This document shows, piece by piece, positions 54,433 through 62,605 of a DNA stretch of 64,000 nucleotides; position 1 is the stretch's first letter; the number at the start of each line of letters is the position of its first letter. The notes below the pieces were generated by a model that saw nothing but the letters and a program-made list of their open reading frames with translations, did no database searches and was not told the origin of the DNA. Source of the DNA: Halovulum marinum (lineage in GTDB: Bacteria > Pseudomonadota > Alphaproteobacteria > Rhodobacterales > Rhodobacteraceae); NCBI RefSeq assembly GCF_009697225.1, contig NZ_WIND01000012.1, forward strand, positions 59,568 through 123,567, read 5' to 3'. A program made the translations under genes and the position numbers.

Positions 54433-54690
54433 TTCGGCCAGACCGGGCCCCGCTTGCATCGTCGACCTGCCCCACAGGCCGCGCGCACCAAGACTGTCGC
54501 CGTGGTCGCTGATTTGGACGATCCGGGTCCTGTTGCCGTTGCCGGTCGACCCCACAGCCTCAAGAACCTTGCCGATCTGCTCGTCCGGGAAGCTGCCCAG
54601 ACCGAAATGTCCGGCGATGGCCCGGCGCACGTTGTCGGCATCCTCGAAATGATCGTCGTGGCTGAAGGACTGGCCGTATTCGCGCGCAAA
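54433..54690 (-). pseudogene. Sulfatase gene remnant (choline-sulfatase-like)
   Basis: In the 417-base gap between the protease gene and the epimerase fusion, the minus strand encodes AREYGQSFSHDDHFEDAD, then VRRAIAGHFGLGSFPDEQIGK and IVQISDHGDSLGARGLWGRSTM. This matches the middle of choline-sulfatase-type enzymes including the SDHGD metal site. The formylglycine region and C-terminus are missing, so it is a truncated, inactive piece. The remaining gap sequence holds nothing recognisable. Confidence 0.8.
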
Positions 54691-54796
54691 GGGGCGGCTC
54701 GGACGCTCTTCCTTGCCGCAGAGCGGCCGGCAACGTGTCCGGAGCGGAGCATCAGCGCGACCCGATCCCGATCTGGCGCAGAGATCGGCTCGGGGT

Positions 54797-57346
54797 TCAG
54801 ATGACGTACCGGTCCCAGCTGCCGTAGTGCTCTGCACTGCGTCGACCGCGGGGCAGGCTGAGCGCGATCAGTGCCAGACCGGACAGCACGCCAACAAGGC
54901 TTCCCGGCACGGTGCCGCCGCCGAGCAGCCAGGGCGCGATCACCAGCCACAGCCCGAAGCCCAGATTGAGGAAGCGCAGCGGCCGCGCGACCTCGGCCCA
55001 TGCGATCACGGCGGTCGTCAGCACCAGCGCGCCGACCAGATGATCGCTTCCTGCCAGCGGCATCGCGCTGCCGAAGATGGCGCGTGACAGCATCAGGAAG
55101 GCGCCGATGGCGGCGCTGAGGCCAAGGGTCCACGGGACGGTGACACCGCGCGCGCTTTGTCGAAGCAGCTTCGTGGGCGCGGCATCGAAGTCCATCGCGC
55201 CGCCGCCTGTCGACCCCGGCAACGCATCGCCCCGAAAGAAGGCGCGCCAGAAGGGGCGGCCGCGGCGCGTGTTCCAGATCATGAACTGGATCATCGCCAC
55301 GATCTCGTCGAGCGAGAACGGGATCATGATCAGCATCGCCGCCGCCGCCAGCAGGCAGATCGTGCAATAGGTGCCGATGGTGATCGGCTGGATGATGATG
55401 AAATAGATGCTTACGACGCCCAATGGCCCGACGACGATGCCGAATAGCGCGACCATCCACGGCATCGTGCGCCACCGCTTGCGGCTGCCCATGACGCCCA
55501 TCAGGATCTCGAACATGTAGCTCATTGCGCCCAGCCCTCCGTCGGCCACCGGCCAGGCCTTCGAGACGTCGGAGGTGACGATGTATTCGCTGCCGTTCAG
55601 GGCCGAAGGCGAGGCGAAGAACGGCTCCCAGATGCCGTCGACATGGCCCAGCTGGTAGGCCGACAGCACCCGTGACAGCAGGAAGCCGACAACGCCGAGC
55701 GCGATGATCGGCAGGCGTTGCACATAGGTCGAGGGGCAGTAGGTCCAGCCGGGCGGAATGTCGCCGTCGTCCATCATCCCCGCGCGCGACATGCCGGGCA
55801 TCATCGGGATCAGGATGGTCAGCGCGATGACCAGCGCGCCGATCAGCGTGTCGTTCGCATAGACCGCCGGATCCGGCGTCCAGAAGACCAGAGGCGCCGC
55901 CAGCAGCCAGACCCCCAGCGCGGCGTTGGCCCACTGCGCCCAGCCGTTGCCGGGCCGCATCGAGGCCAGCGCCAGGGCGGTGATCGCCAGCCCGGTGAAC
56001 ACGTCGTTCCAGGCGGTCAGCCAGCTGCGCGTCGCCGCGGCCCAAAGCCCGCGATCTTCGGTCACGCGCTGCACGGCCGCGCTGAACTCGGTCTGGTCGA
56101 AGGTGCCGAATACCGAGGGCGCGGTGGCCAGCCACAGACCCAGCCCCGCCACCAGCCAGTGCACCCAGAGCATCTGGAAATGCATCATCCGCATCTGGCT
56201 GTCGTGCTCGCGGGCGGCCGACTCCGTTTCGGCGGGGCTGTCGTCCTCGCCGTGCTGCTCGGCGTCCGCCTGCACGACCCTGCTTGCGGAGACGCGCGCG
56301 GCATTCAGCCCGTTCTCCGAATACCAGCGATAGGGATCATCCTTCAGGTTCTGCAGGATGCGCGGCATGTCCTGCCGCAGACTGTGCCGCGGCTGCCAGT
56401 CCAGGTGCTTGCGGGCGGTCGAAAGGTCCAGCTCGTAATGGTCCGAGGATATGTCCACCATCCAGGCACGGATGAAGGCGTCCTCACCGAAGATCCGGTT
56501 CTCGGTCCAGGCGCCGATCCGGGCAAGCTTCGGCGGGATGTTCCAGGTGATCCAGTCCTCTCCATGCAACTCCCGCCCGATCAGGCGCTGCAACTCGCCG
56601 AAGGGAACGGGGTCGGCCTCGCCCAACAGCACGGGAAACACATCCGGAAGATCCGCGCGACGGTCCACGATGGCTTCGATCGCATCCAGCAGGTCTTCAA
56701 GATGCAGGAACGCCTGTCCGCGCGACAGATCGCCCGGGTAGATCTTGCCGCTGAACCGCTTCTCGTGAATGCGCGCGATCTGGTGGGTCAGGAAGGTCGA
56801 ATTGCCCTGATCGTCATAGATGCCGGCAGGGCGCATCAGGACGAGCTTTTCCGCGCCCTTCTCCTGTCTCAACATCGCCTCGGTGCGCACCTTGGAGGCA
56901 CGATACGGCAGCTTCGCATCGACCGGCGCGTCTTCGCCGATCGGCTGTCCGGGCGACGTCGGCGCATGCACGAGCATGGTGGAGGCGAAGACGAACTGCT
57001 CGAGCTGGAACGCCTGCAGCCCGTTCAGCAGCCGCTTCGTCCCCTCCACCGTCACCGCGTCGTAGGCGGGACTGTCCTCGCCGGTCAGGTCGAAATAGGC
57101 CGCGAGGTGGATGCACGCGGCGATGCGGTCGCCGTAGGCAAGCCGCACCCGCGCCAGCGCCTTGTCCACGCTGTCCTGATCGGTGATATCGAAACAGACG
57201 CATTCCGCCATGTGTGGCGGATGCGGCGGCGAATGCCGGTCAAGCCCGACGACGCGGTAACGCTCGTGCAGGCGTCGGACGACCGCTGCGCCAAGATAGC
57301 CGCTGGAACCGGTGACGACGATGACGGGTTTTTCCGGCGCCTCCAT
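54797..57346 (-). CDS. NAD-dependent epimerase fused to SPW-repeat and VKOR-like membrane domains
   Basis: An 849-residue fusion. Residues ~1-335 are an extended SDR/epimerase (GSSGYLG at 13-19; YRASK active site). Residues ~395-500 contain two SPW-type helical pairs (GLGLWLATAPSVFG; GVWLLAAPLVFW). Then follow several helices with a VKOR-like core containing the redox pair YCTICLL near residue 660, and another SPW-like pair near the C-terminus (GFGLWLVIAPWLLGG). The epimerase is cytoplasmic and the rest spans the membrane. VKOR-family proteins oxidise thiols using quinones; coupling this to a nucleotide-sugar-type reductase is unusual. Cotranscribed with the 39-residue protein upstream. Confidence 0.87.
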   Translation of the reverse strand: MEAPEKPVIVVTGSSGYLGAAVVRRLHERYRVVGLDRHSPPHPPHMAECVCFDITDQDSVDKALARVRLAYGDRIAACIHLAAYFDLTGEDSPAYDAVTVEGTKRLLNGLQAFQLEQFVFASTMLVHAPTSPGQPIGEDAPVDAKLPYRASKVRTEAMLRQEKGAEKLVLMRPAGIYDDQGNSTFLTHQIARIHEKRFSGKIYPGDLSRGQAFLHLEDLLDAIEAIVDRRADLPDVFPVLLGEADPVPFGELQRLIGRELHGEDWITWNIPPKLARIGAWTENRIFGEDAFIRAWMVDISSDHYELDLSTARKHLDWQPRHSLRQDMPRILQNLKDDPYRWYSENGLNAARVSASRVVQADAEQHGEDDSPAETESAAREHDSQMRMMHFQMLWVHWLVAGLGLWLATAPSVFGTFDQTEFSAAVQRVTEDRGLWAAATRSWLTAWNDVFTGLAITALALASMRPGNGWAQWANAALGVWLLAAPLVFWTPDPAVYANDTLIGALVIALTILIPMMPGMSRAGMMDDGDIPPGWTYCPSTYVQRLPIIALGVVGFLLSRVLSAYQLGHVDGIWEPFFASPSALNGSEYIVTSDVSKAWPVADGGLGAMSYMFEILMGVMGSRKRWRTMPWMVALFGIVVGPLGVVSIYFIIIQPITIGTYCTICLLAAAAMLIMIPFSLDEIVAMIQFMIWNTRRGRPFWRAFFRGDALPGSTGGGAMDFDAAPTKLLRQSARGVTVPWTLGLSAAIGAFLMLSRAIFGSAMPLAGSDHLVGALVLTTAVIAWAEVARPLRFLNLGFGLWLVIAPWLLGGGTVPGSLVGVLSGLALIALSLPRGRRSAEHYGSWDRYVI

Positions 57347-57356
57347 TCTTCCTCAC

Positions 57357-57476
57357 CTATTTGCGCAGGTACTTCACCAGCGCCAGGATCGCGAGGATCA
57401 CCAGCACGAGGATCAGAAGCCCCCAGATCCCCATGCCGAACATCAGTCCGGTGCCCATCGTGCCGCCATCCATCAT
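57357..57476 (-). CDS. 39-residue single-pass membrane protein
   Basis: A small gene encoding MMDGGTMGTGLMFGMGIWG, then a strongly hydrophobic helix (LLILVLVILAILALV) and a basic end (KYLRK). AGGGAGG lies 5 bases before the ATG, and the stop is 11 bases before the epimerase-VKOR start. The Met/Gly-rich outer end resembles small metal-cluster membrane peptides. No family name recognised. Confidence 0.7.
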   Translation of the reverse strand: MMDGGTMGTGLMFGMGIWGLLILVLVILAILALVKYLRK

Positions 57477-57541
57477 CCAAGCCTCCCTGTGCCGTGGCCC
57501 GCCAATACCTGTCAGGGTTCCTGGCCGCGTCAACTCCCGGC

Positions 57542-57563
57542 ACGGGCTGACGGGTCAGCCCGT
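57542..57563 (-). terminator. Hairpin downstream of the CBS-domain gene
   Basis: A perfect 9-bp stem ACGGGCTGA/TCAGCCCGT with a 4-base loop lies 54 bases beyond the CBS stop and before the 39-residue gene on the same strand. It may separate the two transcripts; no T-run is present. Confidence 0.55.
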
Positions 57564-57616
57564 CGCCACGGCGGCCGGAAAAGGGTGGGGCACGTCGCGG
57601 CGCTCCACCCTTCCGG

Positions 57617-58051
57617 TCAGCAGCAACCGGAACGGCCGTCCGGTTGCGAGACCTTCTGCACGAGTTCGGCGGTTTCCGCGCCCTGCGCATCGCGCGCGAC
57701 GTCGGCCTGCGCCAGCATTCCGCAGCACTTGCCGTCTTCGTCGGTCACCACGGCGCGGCGCACCTGGCGCTCTTCCATCTTGTCGCAGCAGGAAGAGACA
57801 TCCTCCTCGGGCGAGGTGGTCAGCACGTCCGTCGACATGACCTCGGACACGGCCGTATCGCCGGATTTGCCCTCCGCGACCGCGCCGCAGCAGATGTCGC
57901 GATCCGTGACGATGCCCACCGGCGCACCCGCGTCGTCGAGCACCGGCAGCGCCCCTATGGAACGCTCGGCCATCAGCTTCGCGGCCTCCTGGATGGTGGT
58001 GTTCCCACCGCAGCAGGCGGGATTGCTCGTCATGATGTCCTGAACTTGCAT
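57617..58051 (-). CDS. CBS-domain pair protein with five vicinal cysteine pairs
   Basis: A 144-residue protein made of two CBS motifs (~5-60 and ~70-125). The first shows IQEAAKLMAERSIGALPVLDD and VGIVTDRDI. Remarkably all ten cysteines occur as CC pairs: 13-14, 54-55, 88-89, 109-110 and 143-144. Ordinary CBS proteins bind adenosyl ligands and are cysteine-poor. Vicinal thiols could bind soft metals (Cu, Hg, As, Cd) or act as a disulfide switch (inference). AGAGGAG precedes the ATG at 58051. It is divergent from the metal/redox cluster at 58212 onwards and upstream of the VKOR fusion, fitting a redox or metal-sensing role. Confidence 0.88.
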   Translation of the reverse strand: MQVQDIMTSNPACCGGNTTIQEAAKLMAERSIGALPVLDDAGAPVGIVTDRDICCGAVAEGKSGDTAVSEVMSTDVLTTSPEEDVSSCCDKMEERQVRRAVVTDEDGKCCGMLAQADVARDAQGAETAELVQKVSQPDGRSGCC

Positions 58052-58211
58052 GTTCCACTCCTCTGTTGAGTGCGGAGAGGAACACACAAGGCATCGCGAA
58101 GTTCCCGGCCGGCCCGCCCCTCGGCGAAAAAGCCGCAGGAATGACGGTTTCGTGAGCGAATTTATCCATTGCCCGGTAGACAGGTGCCGCGCCCGGTCTT
58201 AGATCGGCTTC

Positions 58212-58553
58212 ATGCGACTCTGGGTCCGCCTTGCCACGTTCTTCCTGTCGCTGGTCCTCACGGCCGGTGTGCTGATGCATGAGGTCGCCAGCGCGCAAAT
58301 GTCGATCGACATGGCGGCCACCCCTGCCGTGGAACGGCAGGACGAAGTCTGCCCCGCCTGCCCACAGGATACCGACGAGCAGGTGGTCTGCGACCTCGAC
58401 TGCACCGTGCCGCTGCTGTTCACCGCGACGTCCACGGCAGCCGTGCCGCAGATTGTCGCCGCGACCGGTCTTGTCTGGCCAGCGGACGCGACGGTGCGAA
58501 CACGCCAGCCGGGCTTCGATCCCGCGCCACCACGAGCCACCATCCTGAGCTGA
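58212..58553 (+). CDS. Small secreted cysteine-containing protein
   Basis: A 113-residue protein with a signal peptide (LATFFLSLVLTAGVLMHEVASAQ). The mature part has EVCPACPQDTDEQVVCDLDC, four cysteines in a short acidic stretch that could bind metal or form disulfides. No family recognised. First gene of the plus-strand redox/metal cluster; 98 bases separate it from the next gene. Confidence 0.7.
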   Translation: MRLWVRLATFFLSLVLTAGVLMHEVASAQMSIDMAATPAVERQDEVCPACPQDTDEQVVCDLDCTVPLLFTATSTAAVPQIVAATGLVWPADATVRTRQPGFDPAPPRATILS

Positions 58554-58590
58554 CCGGCCGCACCGCGCAGGTGACGGCCCGGTCTCGCCA

Positions 58591-58613
58591 TGCCTGCCCG
58601 ATCTCGGCAGGCA
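58591..58613 (+). promoter_or_regulatory. Hairpin before the beta-propeller gene
   Basis: An 8-bp perfect stem TGCCTGCC/GGCAGGCA with a 7-base loop (58591-58613) in the 98-base spacer. It ends 38 bases before the next ATG and could act as a weak terminator or leader structure. Confidence 0.45.
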
Positions 58614-58651
58614 GGCGCTGAACCGACCTTCTCCTTCTCGGGATACTCGCC

Positions 58652-59599
58652 ATGACCGCCAATACCGCACGCGCACTGTCGCGCCGTCGCGTCCTGTCCT
58701 CCGGCCTCGCCGTGCTGGGCACGACGCTTCTCGCCCCGGGGCTCGCCCGACCGGCCCCGGGGATCGCCCCCCAGGGCGCCGTCACCGCGCTGGCCTTCGA
58801 CGGCCCCGCCATCCTCGCCGCCACGCCGGACGGCCTGCTGCGCCGCGAGACCGGCACCTGGACCCGGCTCGACGTTTCGGCGAATCCGGCCGCCCTCGCC
58901 ACCCATCCGGACCGCCCGGGCACGATCCTCGCCGGATGGCGGGACGGCGCCCTGCGCCGCAGCAACGACGGCGGGCAAAGCTGGACCAGGGCCGATGCCG
59001 GGCTGCCCGGCGCGGCGATGCTTTCGATCGCGGTGGCCGCGCAGGCGCCCGACACGATCTATGCCGCGGTCGAAGGCGACGGGCTGTGGCGCAGCGAGGA
59101 TGGCGGCCAGACCTGGGCCTTCGTCATGGACCGCCCCTATCTTGCCGGCGCGGAACATGACGTGCTCAGCCTCGTCTCCGTGGCCCACGAGACCGGAATG
59201 GGCGGCATCTGGCTCTATGCGGGGACGCGGGCCGGGCTGACGCGGGTGCCGGACTGCTTCTGCCGCTGGCAGGACGTGGTCGCGGGCGACGCGCTGGACG
59301 CACTCGTTGCCGGCGACGTCCCCGAGGCCGCCGCCTCGCTTCCCGAGGGCGAGCCGGTCGAGATCCTCGCCCTCGCCCCCGACGCGCCCGAGCGCCTTCT
59401 CGCGGCGCTGCCGTCGGGGCTGTGGCTGTCGGTGGATGCGGGGGTGAACTGGGCGCGAACCGCCTCCGCCCCCCTCACCGCGCTCGCCGTCGATCCCGCC
59501 GATCCGCTGCACGTGATCGCCGCCGATGCCGCCGGCCTGCGCGTCTCGCGCGATGGCGGCACCGACTGGACCCCCTTCGATCTTTCCAAGGATAGCTGA
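58652..59599 (+). CDS. Exported BNR-type beta-propeller protein (F510_1955-like)
   Basis: A 315-residue protein with a Tat signal (LSRRRVLSSGLAVLGTTLL). The body carries BNR/sialidase-type repeats: LRRSNDGGQSWTRAD, LWRSEDGGQTWAFV, LWLSVDAGVNWART and LRVSRDGGTDWTPF, each with the Asp-box pattern. CFCRW near residue 205 adds two cysteines. Such propellers are found next to DUF411 and SCO genes in copper-handling clusters; enzymatic activity is not shown. Ends one base before the DUF411 gene. Confidence 0.82.
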   Translation: MTANTARALSRRRVLSSGLAVLGTTLLAPGLARPAPGIAPQGAVTALAFDGPAILAATPDGLLRRETGTWTRLDVSANPAALATHPDRPGTILAGWRDGALRRSNDGGQSWTRADAGLPGAAMLSIAVAAQAPDTIYAAVEGDGLWRSEDGGQTWAFVMDRPYLAGAEHDVLSLVSVAHETGMGGIWLYAGTRAGLTRVPDCFCRWQDVVAGDALDALVAGDVPEAAASLPEGEPVEILALAPDAPERLLAALPSGLWLSVDAGVNWARTASAPLTALAVDPADPLHVIAADAAGLRVSRDGGTDWTPFDLSKDS

Positions 59600-59600
59600 C

Positions 59601-60107
59601 ATGAACCGCAAGCTTCTCACCGGAACCGCCCTTGTGCTGGCCGCTGTCTCGGCCATCGGCATCGCCACCTTCACCGCCGCCGAATCGGACAACGCGGCAT
59701 CCGGCAACGCGGCGGTCACGCCGGCCGAGGCCACCGTTCCCGCCGATCGGCAGATGACGATCTGGCGCGATCCGAACTGCGGCTGCTGCGACGTCTATGC
59801 CGACTACATGGAGGAAAACGGCTACCAGGTGACCCGGATCGACGACCGCGCCTTCGACAAGCGTTCGATAGCGGCGGGCGTGCCCGAACGCGGCCTCGGC
59901 TGCCATCTCGCGCAGGTCGACGGCTATTATGTCAGCGGGCTGGTCCCGGCCGAGATCGTGGCGCGGCTGACCGACGAGCGCCCCGAGGTCACCGGCATCA
60001 CCCTGCCCGGCATGCCGATGAACGCCCCCGGCATGCGCGGCAAGAGCGGCGCGCTCAAGATCTACGCCTTCGCGGGCGACGAGGTGACGGTGTTTTCGAA
60101 TGAGTGA
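59601..60107 (+). CDS. DUF411-family periplasmic metal-binding protein
   Basis: A 168-residue protein with an N-terminal membrane or signal segment (~5-28). DUF411 hallmarks: MTIWRDPNCGCCDVYADYMEENGY, GVPERGLGCHLAQVDGYYVSGLVPAEIV. The CGCC and following Cys/His residues suggest copper or other soft-metal binding. The Met-rich PGMPMNAPGMRG near the C-terminus supports copper. ATG 59601 is chosen as the signal start. Confidence 0.92.
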   Translation: MNRKLLTGTALVLAAVSAIGIATFTAAESDNAASGNAAVTPAEATVPADRQMTIWRDPNCGCCDVYADYMEENGYQVTRIDDRAFDKRSIAAGVPERGLGCHLAQVDGYYVSGLVPAEIVARLTDERPEVTGITLPGMPMNAPGMRGKSGALKIYAFAGDEVTVFSNE

Positions 60108-60237
60108 CGGCATGGAGGGCATGATGTCGATGACGGGCGTGATGATGGCCGGGGGCGGCCTCGCCCTGCTGCCGGGGCTGACGCTGCTGGTGCCGGGCCC
60201 GATGGCGCCGGTCAGGTTCCTCGGGAGCGCGCGATGA
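60100..60237 (+). CDS. 45-residue Met-rich hydrophobic small protein
   Basis: A very small gene overlapping DUF411 by 8 bases (ATGAGTGA) and the next cytochrome by 4 bases (ATGA). It encodes MSDGMEGMMSMTGVMMAGG then a hydrophobic stretch (LALLPGLTLLV). The end-to-end coupling with both neighbours suggests it is translated. The Met-rich start fits copper handling. No family recognised. Confidence 0.6.
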   Translation: MSDGMEGMMSMTGVMMAGGGLALLPGLTLLVPGPMAPVRFLGSAR

Positions 60238-60740
60238 GACGCGGGCTGGCCATCGGCCTCGGCTTCGGCCTGCTTGGCGCCGCCGCGATCGCGGCGGTGG
60301 CGCAGGGGCTGTTGAAGGAGGACCCGGAGGCAGCGGCCCCGGCGGAGATCGCCGGGCTCTCCATCCTTGGGGAACCGGTCACCGCCGACATGGTCGAACA
60401 GGGCGGCGCGATCTATGCCGAAAGCTGCGCCGCCTGCCACGGCGCGCAGCTCGAGGGCCAGCCCGACTGGCGCCGCCGGACCGAGGACGGGCGCATGCCC
60501 GCGCCGCCGCATGACGAAAGCGGCCACACCTGGCACCACGCCGACCGCGACCTGTTCACCATCACCAAGCGTGGCGTCGGCGCGATCGTGCCCGGGTACG
60601 AGAGCGACATGCCGGCCTTCGAGGACCTGCTGAGCGACGCCGAGATCAAGGCGGTGCTGGCCTATATCAAGACCAGCTGGTCCGAGCGCGCGCGCGAGTT
60701 CCAGGCCAGGGTCTCGGCCGGGGCCGAGGGCACGCCATGA
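60234..60740 (+). CDS. Membrane-anchored monohaem cytochrome c
   Basis: A 168-residue protein with an N-terminal anchor (~4-28) and one haem motif CAACH in AIYAESCAACHGAQLEG. MPAFEDLLSDAEIKAVLAYIKTSW carries the axial Met region typical of class I cytochromes. It overlaps both neighbours by 4 bases. Likely an electron carrier for the cluster or a partner in copper or terminal-oxidase maturation (inference). Confidence 0.9.
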   Translation: MRRGLAIGLGFGLLGAAAIAAVAQGLLKEDPEAAAPAEIAGLSILGEPVTADMVEQGGAIYAESCAACHGAQLEGQPDWRRRTEDGRMPAPPHDESGHTWHHADRDLFTITKRGVGAIVPGYESDMPAFEDLLSDAEIKAVLAYIKTSWSERAREFQARVSAGAEGTP

Positions 60741-61315
60741 ACGCCGCGGAACAGGCCCCGCGCAGGCGGTTCCGCGGCCGGGCACTGGTGCTCCTCCCGG
60801 CGGCGCTGTTCGCGGCGCTCGCGGCGGCGTTCTACTGGGGCCTCATGAACGCCGACGACCGGCTGCCATCGGCCCTGATCGACCGCGCGGTGCCCGCGTT
60901 CGACCTTCCGCCCATCGAGGGACGCGATGACGGGCTGTCCTCGGCCGATCTGCAGGGCGAGGTGTCGATCGTCAACGTCTGGGCCTCGTGGTGCGTGCCC
61001 TGCCGGGTCGAGATGCCGCTGCTGGTCGAACTGGCCGCCCAGGACACGGTCCCGATCCACGGCATCAACTACAAGGACGCGCCGGAGGCGGCGCTCGCCT
61101 TCCTCGACGAGACCGGCGATCCCTATACCCGCATCGGCGCCGACCGCTCGGGACGCGTGTCCATCGACTGGGGGGTGTACGGGCTGCCGGAGACCTTCGT
61201 CATCAATGCGCAGGGGCGGATCGCCTACAAGCATGTCGGCGCCTTCGACCGCCGCGCGCTCGAACAGGAGATCCTGCCGGTCGTGCGCCGGCTCCAGTCG
61301 GAGGGCGGCGCATGA
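60737..61315 (+). CDS. Thioredoxin-like protein, DsbE/CcmG/TlpA type
   Basis: A 192-residue membrane-anchored thioredoxin-fold protein. An anchor lies at ~16-36 and the active site is WASWCVPCRVEMP; GLPETFVINAQGRI holds the cis-Pro loop of the CcmG family. It reduces disulfides on apocytochrome or copper-chaperone thiols on the periplasmic side. Lies between the cytochrome and the small membrane protein, with 4-base overlaps at both ends. Confidence 0.92.
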   Translation: MNAAEQAPRRRFRGRALVLLPAALFAALAAAFYWGLMNADDRLPSALIDRAVPAFDLPPIEGRDDGLSSADLQGEVSIVNVWASWCVPCRVEMPLLVELAAQDTVPIHGINYKDAPEAALAFLDETGDPYTRIGADRSGRVSIDWGVYGLPETFVINAQGRIAYKHVGAFDRRALEQEILPVVRRLQSEGGA

Positions 61316-61614
61316 ACGAGCGCGCGAAGCTTGCGACCGGGACGCCTTCCGTCCGCCGCTTCCCCGTCTTCGGGCGGCGCGCCTGGATGGTGCTGGCCGT
61401 CGCCGTCATCGGCGCCGGCATGGTCCTGAACTGGGGGTGGCTCACCGCCGTCGGCGCTGCCCCCCTGATCCTCGCCCTGGCCCCCTGCGCCGCAATGTGC
61501 GCGCTGGGGCTGTGCATGCGCGGGGGCTCGTCCGCCTGCGCCAACAAGGCCGATCCGGCAGCCAAGCCGGACGCCTCGACCGACAGAAACCCGTTGCGAA
61601 AGGACACGTCATGA
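61312..61614 (+). CDS. Small membrane protein with cysteine cluster
   Basis: A 100-residue protein with two predicted helices (WMVLAVAVIGAGMVL and LTAVGAAPLILALAP) followed by PCAAMCALGLCMRGGSSACANK, four cysteines at the membrane face. Similar short proteins occur in heavy-metal resistance clusters; no name is certain. ATG 61312 overlaps the CcmG-like stop (ATGA), and its own stop overlaps the next start. Confidence 0.7.
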   Translation: MNERAKLATGTPSVRRFPVFGRRAWMVLAVAVIGAGMVLNWGWLTAVGAAPLILALAPCAAMCALGLCMRGGSSACANKADPAAKPDASTDRNPLRKDTS

Positions 61615-61913
61615 AGACCACCACCACGTTCGGCGGCGCCGTCGCCCTCTCCCTGCTCGCGCTCGGCTCCTTGGCCCACGCCCAGGACACCGCCCCGGCG
61701 GATACGCAGGAGACGACGACGGAAGACGGCCGCATGATGGGCGGCGACATGCCCGGGATGGAAGGCATGGAAGGCATGGAAGGCATGGAAGACATGATGC
61801 CGATGATGATGCAGATGATGACGATGATGAAGCACATGCAGGCCTGCACGGAGATGATGGAAACCATGAACACCCGCATGCCGGAACACGGCGACGAGGC
61901 CGATCAGGGCTGA
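61611..61913 (+). CDS. Met-rich periplasmic protein
   Basis: A 100-residue protein with a signal peptide (TTFGGAVALSLLALGSLAHAQ). The mature part is acidic and then Met-rich: repeated GMEGME units (from ~46), then MMPMMMQMMTMMKHMQ with a single Cys. Such Met runs bind Cu(I). It sits in the metal cluster between a Cys-rich membrane protein and SCO, so periplasmic copper storage or delivery is likely (inference). Confidence 0.75.
   Translation: MKTTTTFGGAVALSLLALGSLAHAQDTAPADTQETTTEDGRMMGGDMPGMEGMEGMEGMEDMMPMMMQMMTMMKHMQACTEMMETMNTRMPEHGDEADQG
61755..61790 (+). repeat. Nine-base tandem repeat in the Met-rich gene
   Basis: Four in-frame units of GG(G/C)ATGGAA (the last three identical) encode GME repeats. 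Copy number may vary between strains by slippage. Confidence 0.85.
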
Positions 61914-61922
61914 ACCAAGGCT

Positions 61923-61942
61923 CGCCCGGGTCCGGCCGGGCG
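61923..61942 (+). terminator. Hairpin between the Met-rich and SCO genes
   Basis: A 7-bp stem CGCCCGG/CCGGGCG with a 6-base loop lies 10 bases after the Met-rich stop. With no T-run it may be a processing or attenuating hairpin rather than a full terminator. Confidence 0.5.
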
Positions 61943-61964
61943 GGCCAACCACAGGGACAGACAG

Positions 61965-62588
61965 ATGCCCATCTCCCACGACTTTCACAGACGGCTGCGC
62001 CTCGTCCTCTGGAGCGGAGCCGGCGTCTTCGCCATCGCCACCGCGGGGCTGCTCGTCCTGCGCGATCCCTCCGCGCCCGCGGGGGTGGCCCATAGCGGCG
62101 AGGCCGATATCCGCTCCGACTTCGCGCTTGTCGACCATACCGGGCGCCCGGTGACCGAGGCCGCCTATGCCGGCCGCTGGCAGCTCGTGTTCTTCGGCTT
62201 CACCAACTGCCCCGATGTCTGCCCGACCACGCTGGCGTACATGGCCACCGCGCTCGACCTTCTGGGCGAGGACGCAAGCCAGGTCGCGCCGCTTTTCATC
62301 ACCGTGGACCCGGAGCGCGACACCCCCGAGGTCATGGCCGACTACGTCGCGAACTTTCACCCCGATCTCGTCGGGCTGACCGGCAGCGAGGAGCAGGTCG
62401 CGGCCGCGGCGCAAGCCTTCAAGGTCTATCACGAGCGGCTGCCGGACGCGGAGGCAGCCGACGGATATCGCATGGCGCATGCCGGCCATATCTACCTGAT
62501 GCGGCCCGACGGTCGCTTCGAGGCCGTGTTCCTGGAAGGCGACCAGCCCCCCGAGGATCTGGCCCGGGAAATCGAGCGGCGGATCTAG
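61965..62588 (+). CDS. SCO1/SenC-family copper chaperone
   Basis: A 207-residue membrane-anchored protein (helix ~18-36). The copper-binding motif is FTNCPDVCPTTL (CxxxC), with the third ligand His in MAHAGHIYLMRPDG. FITVDPERDTPEVM is the conserved family segment. It delivers copper to or reduces thiols of the CuA site of cytochrome oxidase, or protects against oxidants. Followed 17 bases later by a second thioredoxin-like gene. Confidence 0.93.
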   Translation: MPISHDFHRRLRLVLWSGAGVFAIATAGLLVLRDPSAPAGVAHSGEADIRSDFALVDHTGRPVTEAAYAGRWQLVFFGFTNCPDVCPTTLAYMATALDLLGEDASQVAPLFITVDPERDTPEVMADYVANFHPDLVGLTGSEEQVAAAAQAFKVYHERLPDAEAADGYRMAHAGHIYLMRPDGRFEAVFLEGDQPPEDLAREIERRI

Positions 62589-62605
62589 AAAAAGGTGCGA
62601 ACCCG

